From positions 186,001 through 250,000 of the forward strand of contig JBBRAB010000003.1 of assembly GCA_038207155.1 (NCBI GenBank): a stretch of DNA of 64,000 nucleotides, given 5' to 3'. Position numbers and translations under genes: made by a program. Shown here in pieces: positions 28,289 to 36,895 of the stretch. The stretch comes from FEN-1139 sp038207155. GTDB taxonomy: Bacteria > Myxococcota_A > Polyangia > Polyangiales > Polyangiaceae. How positions within the stretch are numbered: the stretch's first letter is position 1; every line of letters starts with the position of its first letter. The notes under the pieces are model-generated. The model worked only from the letters and a program-made list of their open reading frames with translations. It made no database searches and was not told the DNA's origin.

Positions 28289-28310
28289 CAGGGCAATTCC
28301 TTTTGGCGGC

Positions 28311-30116
28311 TCAATCGCGGGGACGAACGAGCTCAAAATAGCGGCGGACTTGAACGCGGACACCCGGAGGAACGGAAGGTTCCCCCAGCGCCGCTTCGGT
28401 GACGTCGAAGTAAGAGCGATAGACGTTGCGATAGGCGGGACCCACGAACCCCTTGGCGGCGGCCCCCGAGATCACCTCGGGTGACACGGCGCCGGTTCCC
28501 GTGTCTTGGCCGTTCACGGAAAGGTCGGTTCCTGTTGGCAGGGCTGAGGTGCGCTCTCCGGCAAGCTCCGGATCATGGCCCTCACCGGCGGAGAGTCCGC
28601 CCGCCGAGGGCTCGCCAGCGCCGTCACCAGGACTCGCTCCGCCGGGCACCGGCGCGCCGCGTCCGAGCGCGATGCTGTTGCCGCTCTGTCGCGGCGAGAA
28701 CTCGAGACCGCTGCCGCTCTGTCCGGGGCCGCCCTGACCGCGACCGTCTTGACCCTGCCCGCTTTGGCCGCGACCTTGTTGGCCTTGTTTTCCCTGCCCG
28801 TTCTGTCCCTTGCCTTGGGCTTGCTTGCCAAAACGGGCCAGCTGAAGCTGACGTTGCGAGCCATCGCGACCCTGTTGACGAAGGGTTTCGCGCAGCTGCT
28901 CGAGTCGCTTGAGCAGCTCCTGCTTTTGCGCGTCGGTTTGTTGCTTCTGCGCCATCTGGCGCAGGGCGTCGGACATCTCCGACAGGGCCTGCTGCGAGAG
29001 GCCCGCGCGACTCGCGACTTCAGAGGCCGCACGAGCCAATGCGCGATCGAGCGCCGACTGAGCTTGCTGCTTGGGAGCTTGCTGTTGCCGTGTCAGCTGT
29101 TCGAGGCGGCGCTGATTGTCCGCGAGCGCTTGCTGCGTGTTGGAGGAGCGGTCGCCGGCGCGCTTGCGCTTGAGCAGGCTGTCTTGCTCGTCGCGCAAAC
29201 GACGCTGTTCGCTCGTACGACGCTGTTCGCTGGCTTGGCGTTGAGCGGCCGCCCGCGTGACGGCCTCGCGGAGCGCGGGTGTGGCGGACTTTGGGCTGCG
29301 TTCGAGCTGCTTTTTGAGCTCGGCCACGGCGTTGTCCGTCTCCGTCTCCGCCTCGTTCGGCGACCTCTCGAGCGCTTGAGCAATGCGCGCGAGCTCACGC
29401 ATGGCGGCCTCTCGTGACAGCTTGCCGGCGCGCAGCGAGTCGACGAGCTTGCGCAAAGCTTTGCCCTCACCCGCCAGTCCGGCGCGCTCGGCGCGCTCCT
29501 GCCAGCTGCGTGCTTGGGCTTCGAGCAGGTTCAGATCGTCAGGGCTGATCGTGAAGCCCGCGTTGCTCACGCTGGTTGGCCGATTGGGTCGCGCTGAGGC
29601 GTGCAGCGCTGGTCGAGCTAGCAGCGGCGTGAGTAGCAGCAGCCCGCCGGCGACCGCTGCCGCAGCGAGTGGCGCGAAACGTGGTTTGGGCCAGGGCGCT
29701 GCGGCGGCCGGAGCCAGGCTTGCGACGTGAGCGCGCGCCTCGCGCAGCGCGCTCTGCATCAAGGGGCAGCGCTCGCTCGGCGGGATCGCCAGAAAAGCGA
29801 CCGCATTCGCCGTGAGGTCGGGGAGACCCGCCTGGCGATCCAGCGCTAGCGCCGCCAGGGTCGCGCTCGGCTTGTGGCGTGAGCGCCAGAGGCTGAGAGC
29901 GAGCCAGCCCGTCACCACGCCGCCCAAAACCCCCTCCAGCGCCCCAACGGGCGGGTGGGTCAGGTAGCGCGTGGTCCCGCCGACCAGACCTGCGGCGACC
30001 AAGGGCAGCCACGCGGTCTCGGCGAGCCTGAGCGTGGCGGCCTGAACGACGCGTCGTCGCTGGTACGCCGAAATGGCGACTTTCAGCGGTTCTTGGGGGT
30101 CAGGTGTGGAGGACAA
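28311..30116 (-). CDS. membrane protein with long Gln/Arg-rich coiled coil (DUF4175-like)
   Basis: The frame extends to 30359, but that would overrun the divergent response-regulator promoter. TTG 30116 gives 601 residues beginning LSSTPDPQEPLKVAISAYQRRR; no clear ribosome binding site was found and the start is uncertain. Two N-terminal membrane helices and a third near residue 165 anchor a long charged, Gln-rich coiled coil (AELKKQLER; RRTSEQRRLRDEQDSLLKRK). A Gly/Gln repeat (GQGKQGQQGRGQSGQGQ) follows, then a short conserved C-terminus ending YFELVRPRD. It heads the MoxR cluster and may organise its complex. Confidence 0.75.
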   Translation of the reverse strand: MSSTPDPQEPLKVAISAYQRRRVVQAATLRLAETAWLPLVAAGLVGGTTRYLTHPPVGALEGVLGGVVTGWLALSLWRSRHKPSATLAALALDRQAGLPDLTANAVAFLAIPPSERCPLMQSALREARAHVASLAPAAAAPWPKPRFAPLAAAAVAGGLLLLTPLLARPALHASARPNRPTSVSNAGFTISPDDLNLLEAQARSWQERAERAGLAGEGKALRKLVDSLRAGKLSREAAMRELARIAQALERSPNEAETETDNAVAELKKQLERSPKSATPALREAVTRAAAQRQASEQRRTSEQRRLRDEQDSLLKRKRAGDRSSNTQQALADNQRRLEQLTRQQQAPKQQAQSALDRALARAASEVASRAGLSQQALSEMSDALRQMAQKQQTDAQKQELLKRLEQLRETLRQQGRDGSQRQLQLARFGKQAQGKGQNGQGKQGQQGRGQSGQGQDGRGQGGPGQSGSGLEFSPRQSGNSIALGRGAPVPGGASPGDGAGEPSAGGLSAGEGHDPELAGERTSALPTGTDLSVNGQDTGTGAVSPEVISGAAAKGFVGPAYRNVYRSYFDVTEAALGEPSVPPGVRVQVRRYFELVRPRD

Positions 30117-30284
30117 GGCTGGCCAGTGGGGGGCTGCATCGAGGCGCGCGGCGTCGCTGCGCAAGGCTAGAGCCGATTCTGAACCCGCGGAGGGAAATCC
30201 GCAGAATTTTGCGGAACGGCCTTGACCCCGAGGCCGATTCCCTGCCCAAATACCCCTCACAACCCCCCCGGGAGCCAAAAGAGA

Positions 30285-31292
30285 ATGGTGGACTTCGGCA
30301 ACAAGACCGTGCTCGTCGTTGACAACGAGCCCGCAGCTCGCGCGACTGTCGCTCAGCACCTGCGTAATCGCGGCTTCAACGTACTTGAAGCGGGCGATGG
30401 TGATGAAGCACTTCAGCTGGCGCGTGCAGAGCTGCCGGACTTGATGGTGCTCGACGTGATGATGCCGGGCCTGAGTGGCTGGGAAGTCTTGCAGCGCATC
30501 CGTGGCACGGTTTCAACCGCGCACATGGCTGTCATCATGCTGACGGGGATCGGCGAGACGATGAACTCGATGATGTCGCCGCTGCATGGTGCCGACGCGT
30601 TCCTCGACAAGCCCGTGCGCTTCAAGGATCTCGATCGCGCCATCCTCGAGACGCTCGCGCGTCGTGAGGGTCACGTGGGACGGCCTGACGGTGCCGACGT
30701 TGAAGTCGTGCCCGCCGATGAAGCGGACTACGTCGAGTCGGTACCACCCATGGCGGATCGATTTGAGCCTGAAGCGAAACCCGCCAAGGCAGCGAAGGCA
30801 GACAAGCCGGCAAAGGCAGCGAAGGCAGCGAAGGCAGCGAAGGCAGCGAAGGCAGCGAAGGCAGCGAAGGCAGCGAAGGCAGACAAGCCGACAAAGGCCG
30901 CGAAGGCAGACAAGCCGGCAAAGGCCGCGAAGGCAGCGAAGGCAGCGAAGGCAGCGAAGGCAGCGAAGGCAGACAAGCCCGCCAAGGCTGAGAAGAAGGC
31001 AGCAAAGCCGGTATTGAAGGCAGCCAAGAAGGCCGCCAGGGCTGAGAAGAAGGCAGCAAAGCCGGCCAAGCCCGCGAAGCCGACCAAGCCCGCGAAGCCC
31101 GCGAAGGCCATCAAGCCCGCGAAGGCCATCAAGCCCGCGAAGCCCGCCAAGGTTGCGAAGAAGGCTGCGAAGTCAGTCGCCAAGGCCGAGAAGAAGGCAG
31201 CCAAGCCGGTCTTGAAAGCCGCCAAGCGGGCAGCCAACAAGGCAGCCAAACCCGCCAAGAATGCTGCCAAAAAGCCTGCCAAGCGCCGCTAG
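30285..31292 (+). CDS. response regulator receiver fused to a histone-H1-like Lys/Ala tail
   Basis: A 335-residue protein from ATG 30285; the frame extends to 30222 but this start gives the receiver its usual N-terminus. Residues 1-125 are a complete REC domain: acidic pocket VVDNEP at 11-16, phospho-acceptor Asp57 in LDVMMPG, Thr87 and Lys109 of FLDKP. Residues about 165-335 are a tail built of KAAKA, PAKAAKADK and KPAKP units with almost no acidic residues apart from sparse Asp and Glu. This composition matches the C-terminal tails of histone H1-like bacterial DNA-binding proteins. Phosphorylation-controlled binding or compaction of DNA is inferred. A terminator hairpin follows. Confidence 0.88.
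   Translation: MVDFGNKTVLVVDNEPAARATVAQHLRNRGFNVLEAGDGDEALQLARAELPDLMVLDVMMPGLSGWEVLQRIRGTVSTAHMAVIMLTGIGETMNSMMSPLHGADAFLDKPVRFKDLDRAILETLARREGHVGRPDGADVEVVPADEADYVESVPPMADRFEPEAKPAKAAKADKPAKAAKAAKAAKAAKAAKAAKAAKADKPTKAAKADKPAKAAKAAKAAKAAKAAKADKPAKAEKKAAKPVLKAAKKAARAEKKAAKPAKPAKPTKPAKPAKAIKPAKAIKPAKPAKVAKKAAKSVAKAEKKAAKPVLKAAKRAANKAAKPAKNAAKKPAKRR
30778..31280 (+). repeat. short coding tandem repeats encoding the Lys/Ala tail
   Basis: Runs of a 9-base unit AAGGCAGCG, interspersed with AAGCCGGCA-type units, encode the KAA/KPA tail. The array is most regular between 30820 and 30975. Such repeats are prone to slippage, so length may vary between strains. Confidence 0.9.
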
Positions 31293-31333
31293 AAGACGGT
31301 TCCGACGGAAACGAGTTTCTGTCAGCTAGCCCC

Positions 31334-31368
31334 AACGGCTGGTCCTCGCTGAGGGTCAGCCGTTTTCG
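31334..31368 (+). terminator. intrinsic terminator after the REC-H1 gene
   Basis: AACGGCTG (31334-31341) pairs with CAGCCGTT (31357-31364), with a nested CCTC/GAGG inside the loop, followed by TTCGTT. It lies between two convergent genes and could serve both strands. Confidence 0.75.
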
Positions 31369-32001
31369 TTAGCGCAGTACGCGAGCCAGCGCGAGCAGCT
31401 GAGGCCGGAAGTTCACGTTCTGGCGCTTGGCGTGTCCGAGGTGGACGACCAGTCCGGGCTTACCACCACGCAGCTCAAATCCGAGCACGATCCCTTCGTC
31501 AACGTAGCTGGCTAGCGACGCGACGCTCAGCACGTGCAAACCATCGAGCGCGCTGGCGATCGCTTTGGCTTCCTTGCGAAACCCAGGCGCCAGGTAGAGC
31601 AGGGACGCACTCCGCGCACGCACCTCCTTGCCAACTGCCGCAGGCGACGTGAAGCTCAGCGTCTCCACCTGCAGCGGCACGTTGGCGATCGAACCCAATC
31701 GACGAAGCTCTGCCACCAGCTGTGAGGCGACGTGAACCGAATCACCCGTGTCGGACTTGACGAGCACGAGCGCCACGACGCGCCCCTTGGACGAGTCCGC
31801 CAGCGTGCGGTCGTAGCTTGCGACCTTCGCGGTCAAGGCCGCTTGCAGCTTGACCGGGACGTCCACGTCCTCAGCGGCGACCGTCAGGGTCACCAGCCCC
31901 AGCGCGCAACCCAAGGCAAGCGCCAGCCAGCGGCAGTGCAAGCCGGCGGGTCCTCGTCGGGGCGACTTAGCGGTGGTGCTGCTCAAGTGTCTCAAAGACA
32001 T
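31369..32001 (-). CDS. YfiR-family (DUF4154) periplasmic protein
   Basis: Start ATG 32001 gives 210 residues with a signal peptide (CRWLALALGCALGLVTLTVAA). The mature part matches DUF4154/YfiR. It has an N-terminal helix-strand unit, a central hydrophobic stretch ASLLYLAPGF, the strand VLSVASLASYVDEGIVLGFEL and the C-terminal hallmark LVVHLGHAKRQNVNFRPQLLALARVL, corresponding to the family's 'INL..A....L.....LL.LA' ending. YfiR proteins are periplasmic partners that restrain membrane-bound diguanylate cyclases or kinases. No such partner is adjacent. The longer frame upstream is not supported. Confidence 0.8.
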   Translation of the reverse strand: MSLRHLSSTTAKSPRRGPAGLHCRWLALALGCALGLVTLTVAAEDVDVPVKLQAALTAKVASYDRTLADSSKGRVVALVLVKSDTGDSVHVASQLVAELRRLGSIANVPLQVETLSFTSPAAVGKEVRARSASLLYLAPGFRKEAKAIASALDGLHVLSVASLASYVDEGIVLGFELRGGKPGLVVHLGHAKRQNVNFRPQLLALARVLR

Positions 32002-32333
32002 GGACGGCGAAGTCGGCAAGGACGTTAGCGTAAGTACCCTATTCGACGAAGCCGGGACTGAGAAGGTGCAGTTGGGCTCACGGCTGCTTCCGATTGAAGT
32101 ATCGGCCCTTCGGCTGGCTCGCCAGGGGCTGCAGGAGGGGCCGCCGCGCAAGCCGGCCACCCCTCGACGCCCACGCTGCCGTGCCAGCTTGGGTTTGGTG
32201 CGTCGTGGAAGCGGGCAGGCGCGGTCGCAGGGACCTAGCCCCAGGGCTCCGGTCGTTGCTTGACTCCACCCGGGGCTGGCTGACGTCAATTACAAATACC
32301 CATCAGCGACAATTACACTTCCCCACCGACCTT
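32002..32333. other. gene-free interval
   Basis: The region between the YfiR-like gene and the next lipoprotein gene holds no frame with a convincing start or composition. It should contain the promoters of the two divergent genes; none could be assigned with confidence. Confidence 0.5.
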
Positions 32334-32496
32334 GTGAATGCCTGCTTGTTGTCGTTGAGCTTCCCTTCTTTGCCTGCTCGGCGAACTCCGAGCGAACGCG
32401 GGGGCCACGGGTCACACCGGTGGCGCCGCGGCAACGGGCGGTGCCGAGCACACCGGTGGCGCGGTATCGCATGCGGGAGCACCCACCAACGGTGGC

Positions 32497-32991
32497 GTGA
32501 GTTCTACCGGCGGCGCGGGTGGCACCGCGACGGGTGCAACGGGTGGCAGTGGCGGCGCGACCGGCGGGGTGCCGAACCTCAGCACGCCAGGTGAAGTCGA
32601 TTGTAACGGCAACGTTTGTAAGGCGTCGACCGGCAAGGGGACTTGCTGCTTATTGATGAGCCGGCAAACCGTTCTGGATAGCTCCTGTTTCGGAGAGGGC
32701 TATTGCAGCCACGCCGTTTTTATGACGACCGTGAGCTTTGAATGTGACGAGCCTGCCGACTGCGCCCCAGGCTTGGTCTGTATCGGAGTTACCATTAGTA
32801 GTTTCAAGATGGGGGGCGACTTCAAGTGTCGGTCGCCCAACTTTAACTCACCATATGCCTCTGAATTTCGTTTGTGCCGCTCGCCCGCGATGGCTGTTGA
32901 TGGCCCCTGTCCTGCGGGTGAGCAGTGTGTCGATGCGCCGTCAACAATCTACCTGCCCGCAGGTTTGCGAATCTGCATGGTGAAGCCTTGA
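32497..32991 (+). CDS. Cys-rich secreted protein with Gly/Thr linker; N-terminus possibly frameshifted
   Basis: GTG 32497 is the first in-frame start, but it falls inside a Gly/Thr/Ala linker whose frame continues upstream to about 32359 (GATGHTGG, GGAEHTGG). A lipobox-like segment, LPFFAC followed by Ser, is found in another frame at about 32342-32380, and no single frame joins a start codon, that segment and the linker. The gene may thus have lost its signal peptide by small indels. The 164-residue part has 13 cysteines after the linker (CNGNVC, GTCCLL, CSHAV, ADCAPGLVC, GEQC) and is probably disulfide-bonded. It is followed by a strong terminator. Confidence 0.6.
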   Translation: MSSTGGAGGTATGATGGSGGATGGVPNLSTPGEVDCNGNVCKASTGKGTCCLLMSRQTVLDSSCFGEGYCSHAVFMTTVSFECDEPADCAPGLVCIGVTISSFKMGGDFKCRSPNFNSPYASEFRLCRSPAMAVDGPCPAGEQCVDAPSTIYLPAGLRICMVKP

Positions 32992-33049
32992 GGGGTTTCG
33001 CTCCTCGCCAGTGAGTACCGCGCTCGCATTGAGCAACGTGGCTCCGCCG

Positions 33050-33099
33050 CAAAACGCCACCACGCCGCTCCCACTCGAGAGCGGCGTGGTGGCGTTTTG
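33050..33099. terminator. bidirectional terminator with a perfect 21-bp stem
   Basis: Bases 33050-33070 (CAAAACGCC...) and 33079-33099 (...GGCGTTTTG) are exact inverted complements around an 8-base loop. The stem ends in AAAA on one side and TTTT on the other, so it terminates transcripts from both directions. It lies between convergent genes ending at 32991 and 33111. Confidence 0.92.
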
Positions 33100-33110
33100 T
33101 CACGAGTGAC

Positions 33111-34418
33111 TCAGTCGCTCGCGCCGATTCCTGAGCCGCAATTTGCGGCAAAGTCAGGCGCTGGCGGCACGCGTGGCGTGCCGCCGCCGCCGACTGAGCT
33201 AGCGGTGTTGTTGTCGACTACGGCGAGCTGCGTGAACAGCGCGACCATGTCCTTGGACCAGGCGCTGTTCATGTCCCAGCTCTCGAAACCGAAACCCCAG
33301 TCCGCGGAGAACTGGTCGACGAACTTGCCCTCGGGGCTCTGCTCGGACTCGATCGCCCAGACGTCCCAGGCGGTGTCGTCAACCACGTACAGGCCGTAGT
33401 TCTGTAGCGTCCAGGCGAGCTGGCGAGCAGGTTCGGTCTGAAGCCCCAGAGTGTCGAGGTTTAGGTCGCCAGCCAGCGCCAGGAGCGCGCCCATCCGCAC
33501 CGCGGAGGGGATGCCGCTGCGGCCGGTTCCGTAATTGCCGACGGCGTAACCGTCGGCGCGCAGCGCGGGCCAGCGAGAGCAGTCAGCGGCATCAGTGCAG
33601 CGAAAAAGGTGCATTTTTGCGAACAGATTGCCCTTGAGCGCGTGCCTCGGGGCGTGCTTGCCGGGGCGCAGCTCGCCGAGCCGCAACGTGCCACCGATGG
33701 CCGTCATGCCTGAGCCGCCGTGCGAGCCCGGGATGCCGTCGGTGTACAGATCGTTGTCCTCGAACACGTACATCGCGGTGCCGTGTCCGCCTGCCGTGCA
33801 GCGCGCGAAAGGCTGAGTCTGTTTGACGGTGTGTCCGTCGCTCATCAACACGGCGAGACCCGCGTTCGGTGTTCCTGGGCCTGAAGGCATCACGAAGCTG
33901 TCCGGGATCGGCGCGTCAAAGAGCTTGGCTCCCTGAATCGGACAGCGATCGCCTCCGCTCCAGCCCGAGTTGTTCGTGTAGATGCTGACGCTCGGCGCGG
34001 TCGGCGTCATCACGATCAGATCGGGATCGGTCGTCATGCCCGCCTGACTCACCGCCGCAAGCTGAGCCGGCACGTAGACGGCTCCGCTGCCGAGCGCGGT
34101 ATTCCAGATGCTATTTTGCGCGAAGGGCCAGCGGCAGGGATTGCGCAGCCCCGTCGCACCCGGATCCGGGGTTCCACCGGTCCCAGCGGCGCCACCCGTG
34201 GTGCCGGCGCCAGCTCCCGTTCCAACGCTGCCGGTGCCGTTCGCACCGCCTGAGGTCCCCGCCGTGCTGCCGGTGCCGACGGCTCCTCCGGTGGCACCCA
34301 GGGCCCCTCCGGTGCCGTCAGGGCCCGGCGTTGCGGCGCCCGTGGAGTTGTCACTGCCGCAGGCAGAGAGCTGGAGACCGAGCAGCAGGAACGCGAACCC
34401 GTGGAGGCTGGTTTTCAT
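33111..34418 (-). CDS. secreted lipoprotein with a large conserved extracellular domain
   Basis: A 435-residue protein. The signal peptide MKTSLHGFAFLLLGLQLSAC gives a lipidated Cys20. Residues 21-90 are a Gly/Thr/Ala linker (GTGGALGATGGAVGTG). The rest is one Trp/Gly-rich domain beginning CRWPFAQNSIWNTALGSGAVY, with HGTAMYVFEDNDLYTDGIPGSHGGSG and YGLYVVDDTAWDVWAIESE further on. The NSIWN-type opening and repeated His/Asp-containing loops recall uncharacterised extracellular proteins of soil bacteria, but no enzymatic family was recognised. The start ATG 34418 is clear. Likely on the cell surface. Confidence 0.85.
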   Translation of the reverse strand: MKTSLHGFAFLLLGLQLSACGSDNSTGAATPGPDGTGGALGATGGAVGTGSTAGTSGGANGTGSVGTGAGAGTTGGAAGTGGTPDPGATGLRNPCRWPFAQNSIWNTALGSGAVYVPAQLAAVSQAGMTTDPDLIVMTPTAPSVSIYTNNSGWSGGDRCPIQGAKLFDAPIPDSFVMPSGPGTPNAGLAVLMSDGHTVKQTQPFARCTAGGHGTAMYVFEDNDLYTDGIPGSHGGSGMTAIGGTLRLGELRPGKHAPRHALKGNLFAKMHLFRCTDAADCSRWPALRADGYAVGNYGTGRSGIPSAVRMGALLALAGDLNLDTLGLQTEPARQLAWTLQNYGLYVVDDTAWDVWAIESEQSPEGKFVDQFSADWGFGFESWDMNSAWSKDMVALFTQLAVVDNNTASSVGGGGTPRVPPAPDFAANCGSGIGASD

Positions 34419-34754
34419 GGCGGGTGAAGTGGCCTATGCAACATTCGTGCCAGCGGCGCCAGGCTTCGGCGCGCTCGCTTGGCGCCCTCCCGAGCGCCAG
34501 TCGGTGGCCTCAGCGGCGGTTCCGCGCCGTAAAAACCAACCAAAATCTGGCTGAATAGCGCCCTCGAGCGAGTCCGACCGCCTGGGCTCCCAAGCCGCGT
34601 AGCAGAGCGGCGCGATCCCCAGCGCTGGCTTGCTGCGCTCCCCCCGATCACGCGTGACCCGCCAGAGCCCGGCGTCGACCTCGTCTCGACGACGGGCCAC
34701 GCGGTCGACTCAGAGCGACCGGGACCCCGTACGGTGGAACAGCCTGAGGGCCGA
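34419..34754. other. gene-free interval
   Basis: No convincing coding frame was seen between the lipoprotein start and the 28-bp tandem repeat; the interval must hold the lipoprotein promoter. Confidence 0.45.
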
Positions 34755-34810
34755 CTGGCTTCGGCTCGCCCGGTTAAGGCGGCTGGCTTCGGCTCGCCCG
34801 GTTAAGGCGG
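34755..34810. repeat. perfect 28-bp tandem repeat, two copies
   Basis: Bases 34755-34782 and 34783-34810 are identical (core TTCGGCTCGCCCGGTTAAGG). The repeat directly precedes the decayed kinase gene. Confidence 0.92.
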
Positions 34811-35727
34811 TTGATGATCCGGCCGAACGTCCTTGGCCTTAACTCCGTGAGGCTTCGTGCCGGAGACCAAGAGGTTCACTGGTGTTGTTCTCGGCGTGGA
34901 AGGCCACAGCGGCGTCCACGGGGAACGACGAGGAATCCGATCTTGGTCCACGACGCACTCGGAGCTGACGCAAACAAGGCCACGCCCAGAGACGCTCAGG
35001 CCAACGGTCGCGCCATGGTGGACGCCAGCGAGGACGCTTGGCTCGAGCTGACCCTCGAGGGCGTGATCGTCTACGCCAATCCGGCAGCTTGTCTCTGGAG
35101 CGAGCAGTCCTTCGGCGAGCTGTGCGGACAGACGCTGGAGTCCTTGCTTGGCGCAGACGCGCGTTCGTCGGCGCGCTCGTACCTGCCCGCCCTTGGCCCC
35201 GGGCAAAGCACGGGCAGCCTCGAGGGTCGCTGGGGCGTGGGGGAACGCTACGTCGAGGTTCGCTTCAAGCGCTTCACTCGCGCAGTCGGACCCGACGCAA
35301 TCCTGACGATCGCCAGAGACCTCACGGAGCGACATCGCTGCGATTTGGTCAGCCGGGAGAGCCAGGAGCGCCTGCAGCTGCTCATGGACAAACTCCCGAC
35401 CGGCATGTTGTATGAGGTGCTGCTCGAGCCCTCGGGGCACAGGCGAGTTTTGTTCGTGAGCGCGGGGGTTGCTGAGCTCCACGGGCTCACCGCCGAACAG
35501 GTCTACGCCGACGCGAACCAGCTCTATGGTCAGGTTCATGAGGACGACCGGGCAGGCCTGCAAGAAGCCGAGCCGCGCGCCATCGCCAACCACGAGCCTC
35601 TCGTCGCTTCGCGCTCGCGATCCGGGCCACGGCGGACGCCGTCTGGGAGTGGGACTTGGAGACGGGCGTCACCTATTAGAGTCCGCGCTGGTACGAGATC
35701 CTAGGCTACGAGGATCAGGCATTTTCG
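34811..35727 (+). pseudogene. PAS region of a hybrid histidine kinase, disrupted
   Basis: The first part is an intact frame to about 35590; TTG 34943, with GAGGA upstream, is a likely original start. It encodes a PAS domain (LELTLEGVIVYANPAACLW) and a second one (LFVSAGVAELHGLTAEQVYAD). At about 35581-35610 the coding sense moves to another frame, which reads RRFALAIRATADAVWEWD, a third PAS start. That frame is then interrupted by TAG at 35677-35679, where the sequence TY-stop-SPRWYEILGYED suggests a Trp codon mutated to stop. The rest of this PAS domain is missing: EGWKQR runs directly into FESIGRLAGG. At least two deletions or shifts and one nonsense change are implied. Confidence 0.8.
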
Positions 35728-36885
35728 ATGGAATTTGAGGGGTGGAAACAGCGCTTCGAGTCCATTGGCAGGCTGGCGGGAGGCGTGGCCCATGACTTCA
35801 ACAATCTTCTGACCGTGATCGGTGGCAACGTGTCCTACGTGCTTTCGGAGCTCGGCGGCGACAGCGAGCTGCGCGAGCCGCTGCAAGAGGTCTTTGAGGA
35901 GACTGGCATCGCCGGCAGATTGACGCGGCAGCTGTTGGCCTTTTCGCGCAAGCAAATGATAGCTTCGCGCGTGCTCGATCTCAATGAGGCCATTGAGCAG
36001 CTAAGGAACATGCTGCAGCGGCTGATCGGTGAAGACGTCGAGGTGAGGTATGAGCTGGCCACTGATCTCGGCAGGGTGAAGATGGATCCAGGTCAGCTCG
36101 AGCAGATCCTGATCAATCTCTGTGTCAACGCGCGCGACGCCATGCCCGAGGGCGGCACCTTGACGCTCACGACTAGCAACGCGAGCCTGGACGAGGATTT
36201 CTGCCGCTCGCGCGAAGCGCTGACGCCCGGGCAGTACGTTTCCCTGGTTGTTTCTGACACGGGCCTTGGCATCGACGAGCAGACCCAGGGCCGCATCTTT
36301 GAGCCATTTTTCACGACCAAGGAGCGAGGCAAGGGCACCGGGCTCGGGCTCGCGATGGTCCATGGCGCGCTGCACCAGAACCACGGCACGGTGACGGTGG
36401 AGTCCAATACCGGCTTCGGTACCTCGTTTCAGCTCTATTTTCCGCGAATTGCCGCGTCCGCGCCGTCGCGCCCGCCGGCAGCCGATACGGCTATGCCGCG
36501 CGGTTCCGAGATCCTGGTCGTCGTGGAGGACGAGGAGGCGGTGCGCCTGATGGCAACGCGAGTCCTGTCGCGTCAAGGCTACCAAGTCTATTCCTACCCA
36601 AGTGGTCCCGACGCGCTTGCTGAGTTGGCCCGGATCCCGGGTTTCATCGCGCTTCTGCTGACGGACGTCATCATGCCGGCGATGAATGGTCGAGTGCTCG
36701 CCGAGCGTGCCCAAGAACTCCTGCCCGGTCTCAAGGTGCTCTACACCTCGGGCTACACGGACGACGTGATCGCGCCCCATGGCATGCTGGAGCCTGGAAC
36801 TCGGTTCCTGCCAAAGCCCTACTCGGTGTCCGAGCTCGCCCAGCGCGTACGCCAGATCCTCGATGAACTGCTCCAGGTGCGCTGA
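35728..36885 (+). CDS. hybrid histidine kinase core (HisKA-HATPase-REC), remnant of a longer sensor
   Basis: An intact frame of 385 residues from ATG 35728, though this start lies inside the broken third PAS domain and expression is uncertain. The phospho-acceptor His is in GGVAHDFNNLL near residue 28. The HATPase domain has NLCVNARDAMPEGG (N box), DTGLGID (G1), FEPFFTTKERGKGTGLGL (F and G2 boxes) and FGTSFQLYFP. A REC domain follows, with VVVEDEEAVR, Asp in LLLTDVIMP and Lys in FLPKPY. The core is complete enough for phosphotransfer, but the sensory input is lost. No DNA-binding output is attached. Confidence 0.82.
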   Translation: MEFEGWKQRFESIGRLAGGVAHDFNNLLTVIGGNVSYVLSELGGDSELREPLQEVFEETGIAGRLTRQLLAFSRKQMIASRVLDLNEAIEQLRNMLQRLIGEDVEVRYELATDLGRVKMDPGQLEQILINLCVNARDAMPEGGTLTLTTSNASLDEDFCRSREALTPGQYVSLVVSDTGLGIDEQTQGRIFEPFFTTKERGKGTGLGLAMVHGALHQNHGTVTVESNTGFGTSFQLYFPRIAASAPSRPPAADTAMPRGSEILVVVEDEEAVRLMATRVLSRQGYQVYSYPSGPDALAELARIPGFIALLLTDVIMPAMNGRVLAERAQELLPGLKVLYTSGYTDDVIAPHGMLEPGTRFLPKPYSVSELAQRVRQILDELLQVR

Positions 36886-36895
36886 AGGCTCCGGG

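Noticed and set aside
30728..31282. Minus-strand frame rich in Phe/Ala (AAFAAF repeats)
   Set aside because: It is the complement of the Lys/Ala repeat tail of the response regulator and has no independent start or signal.
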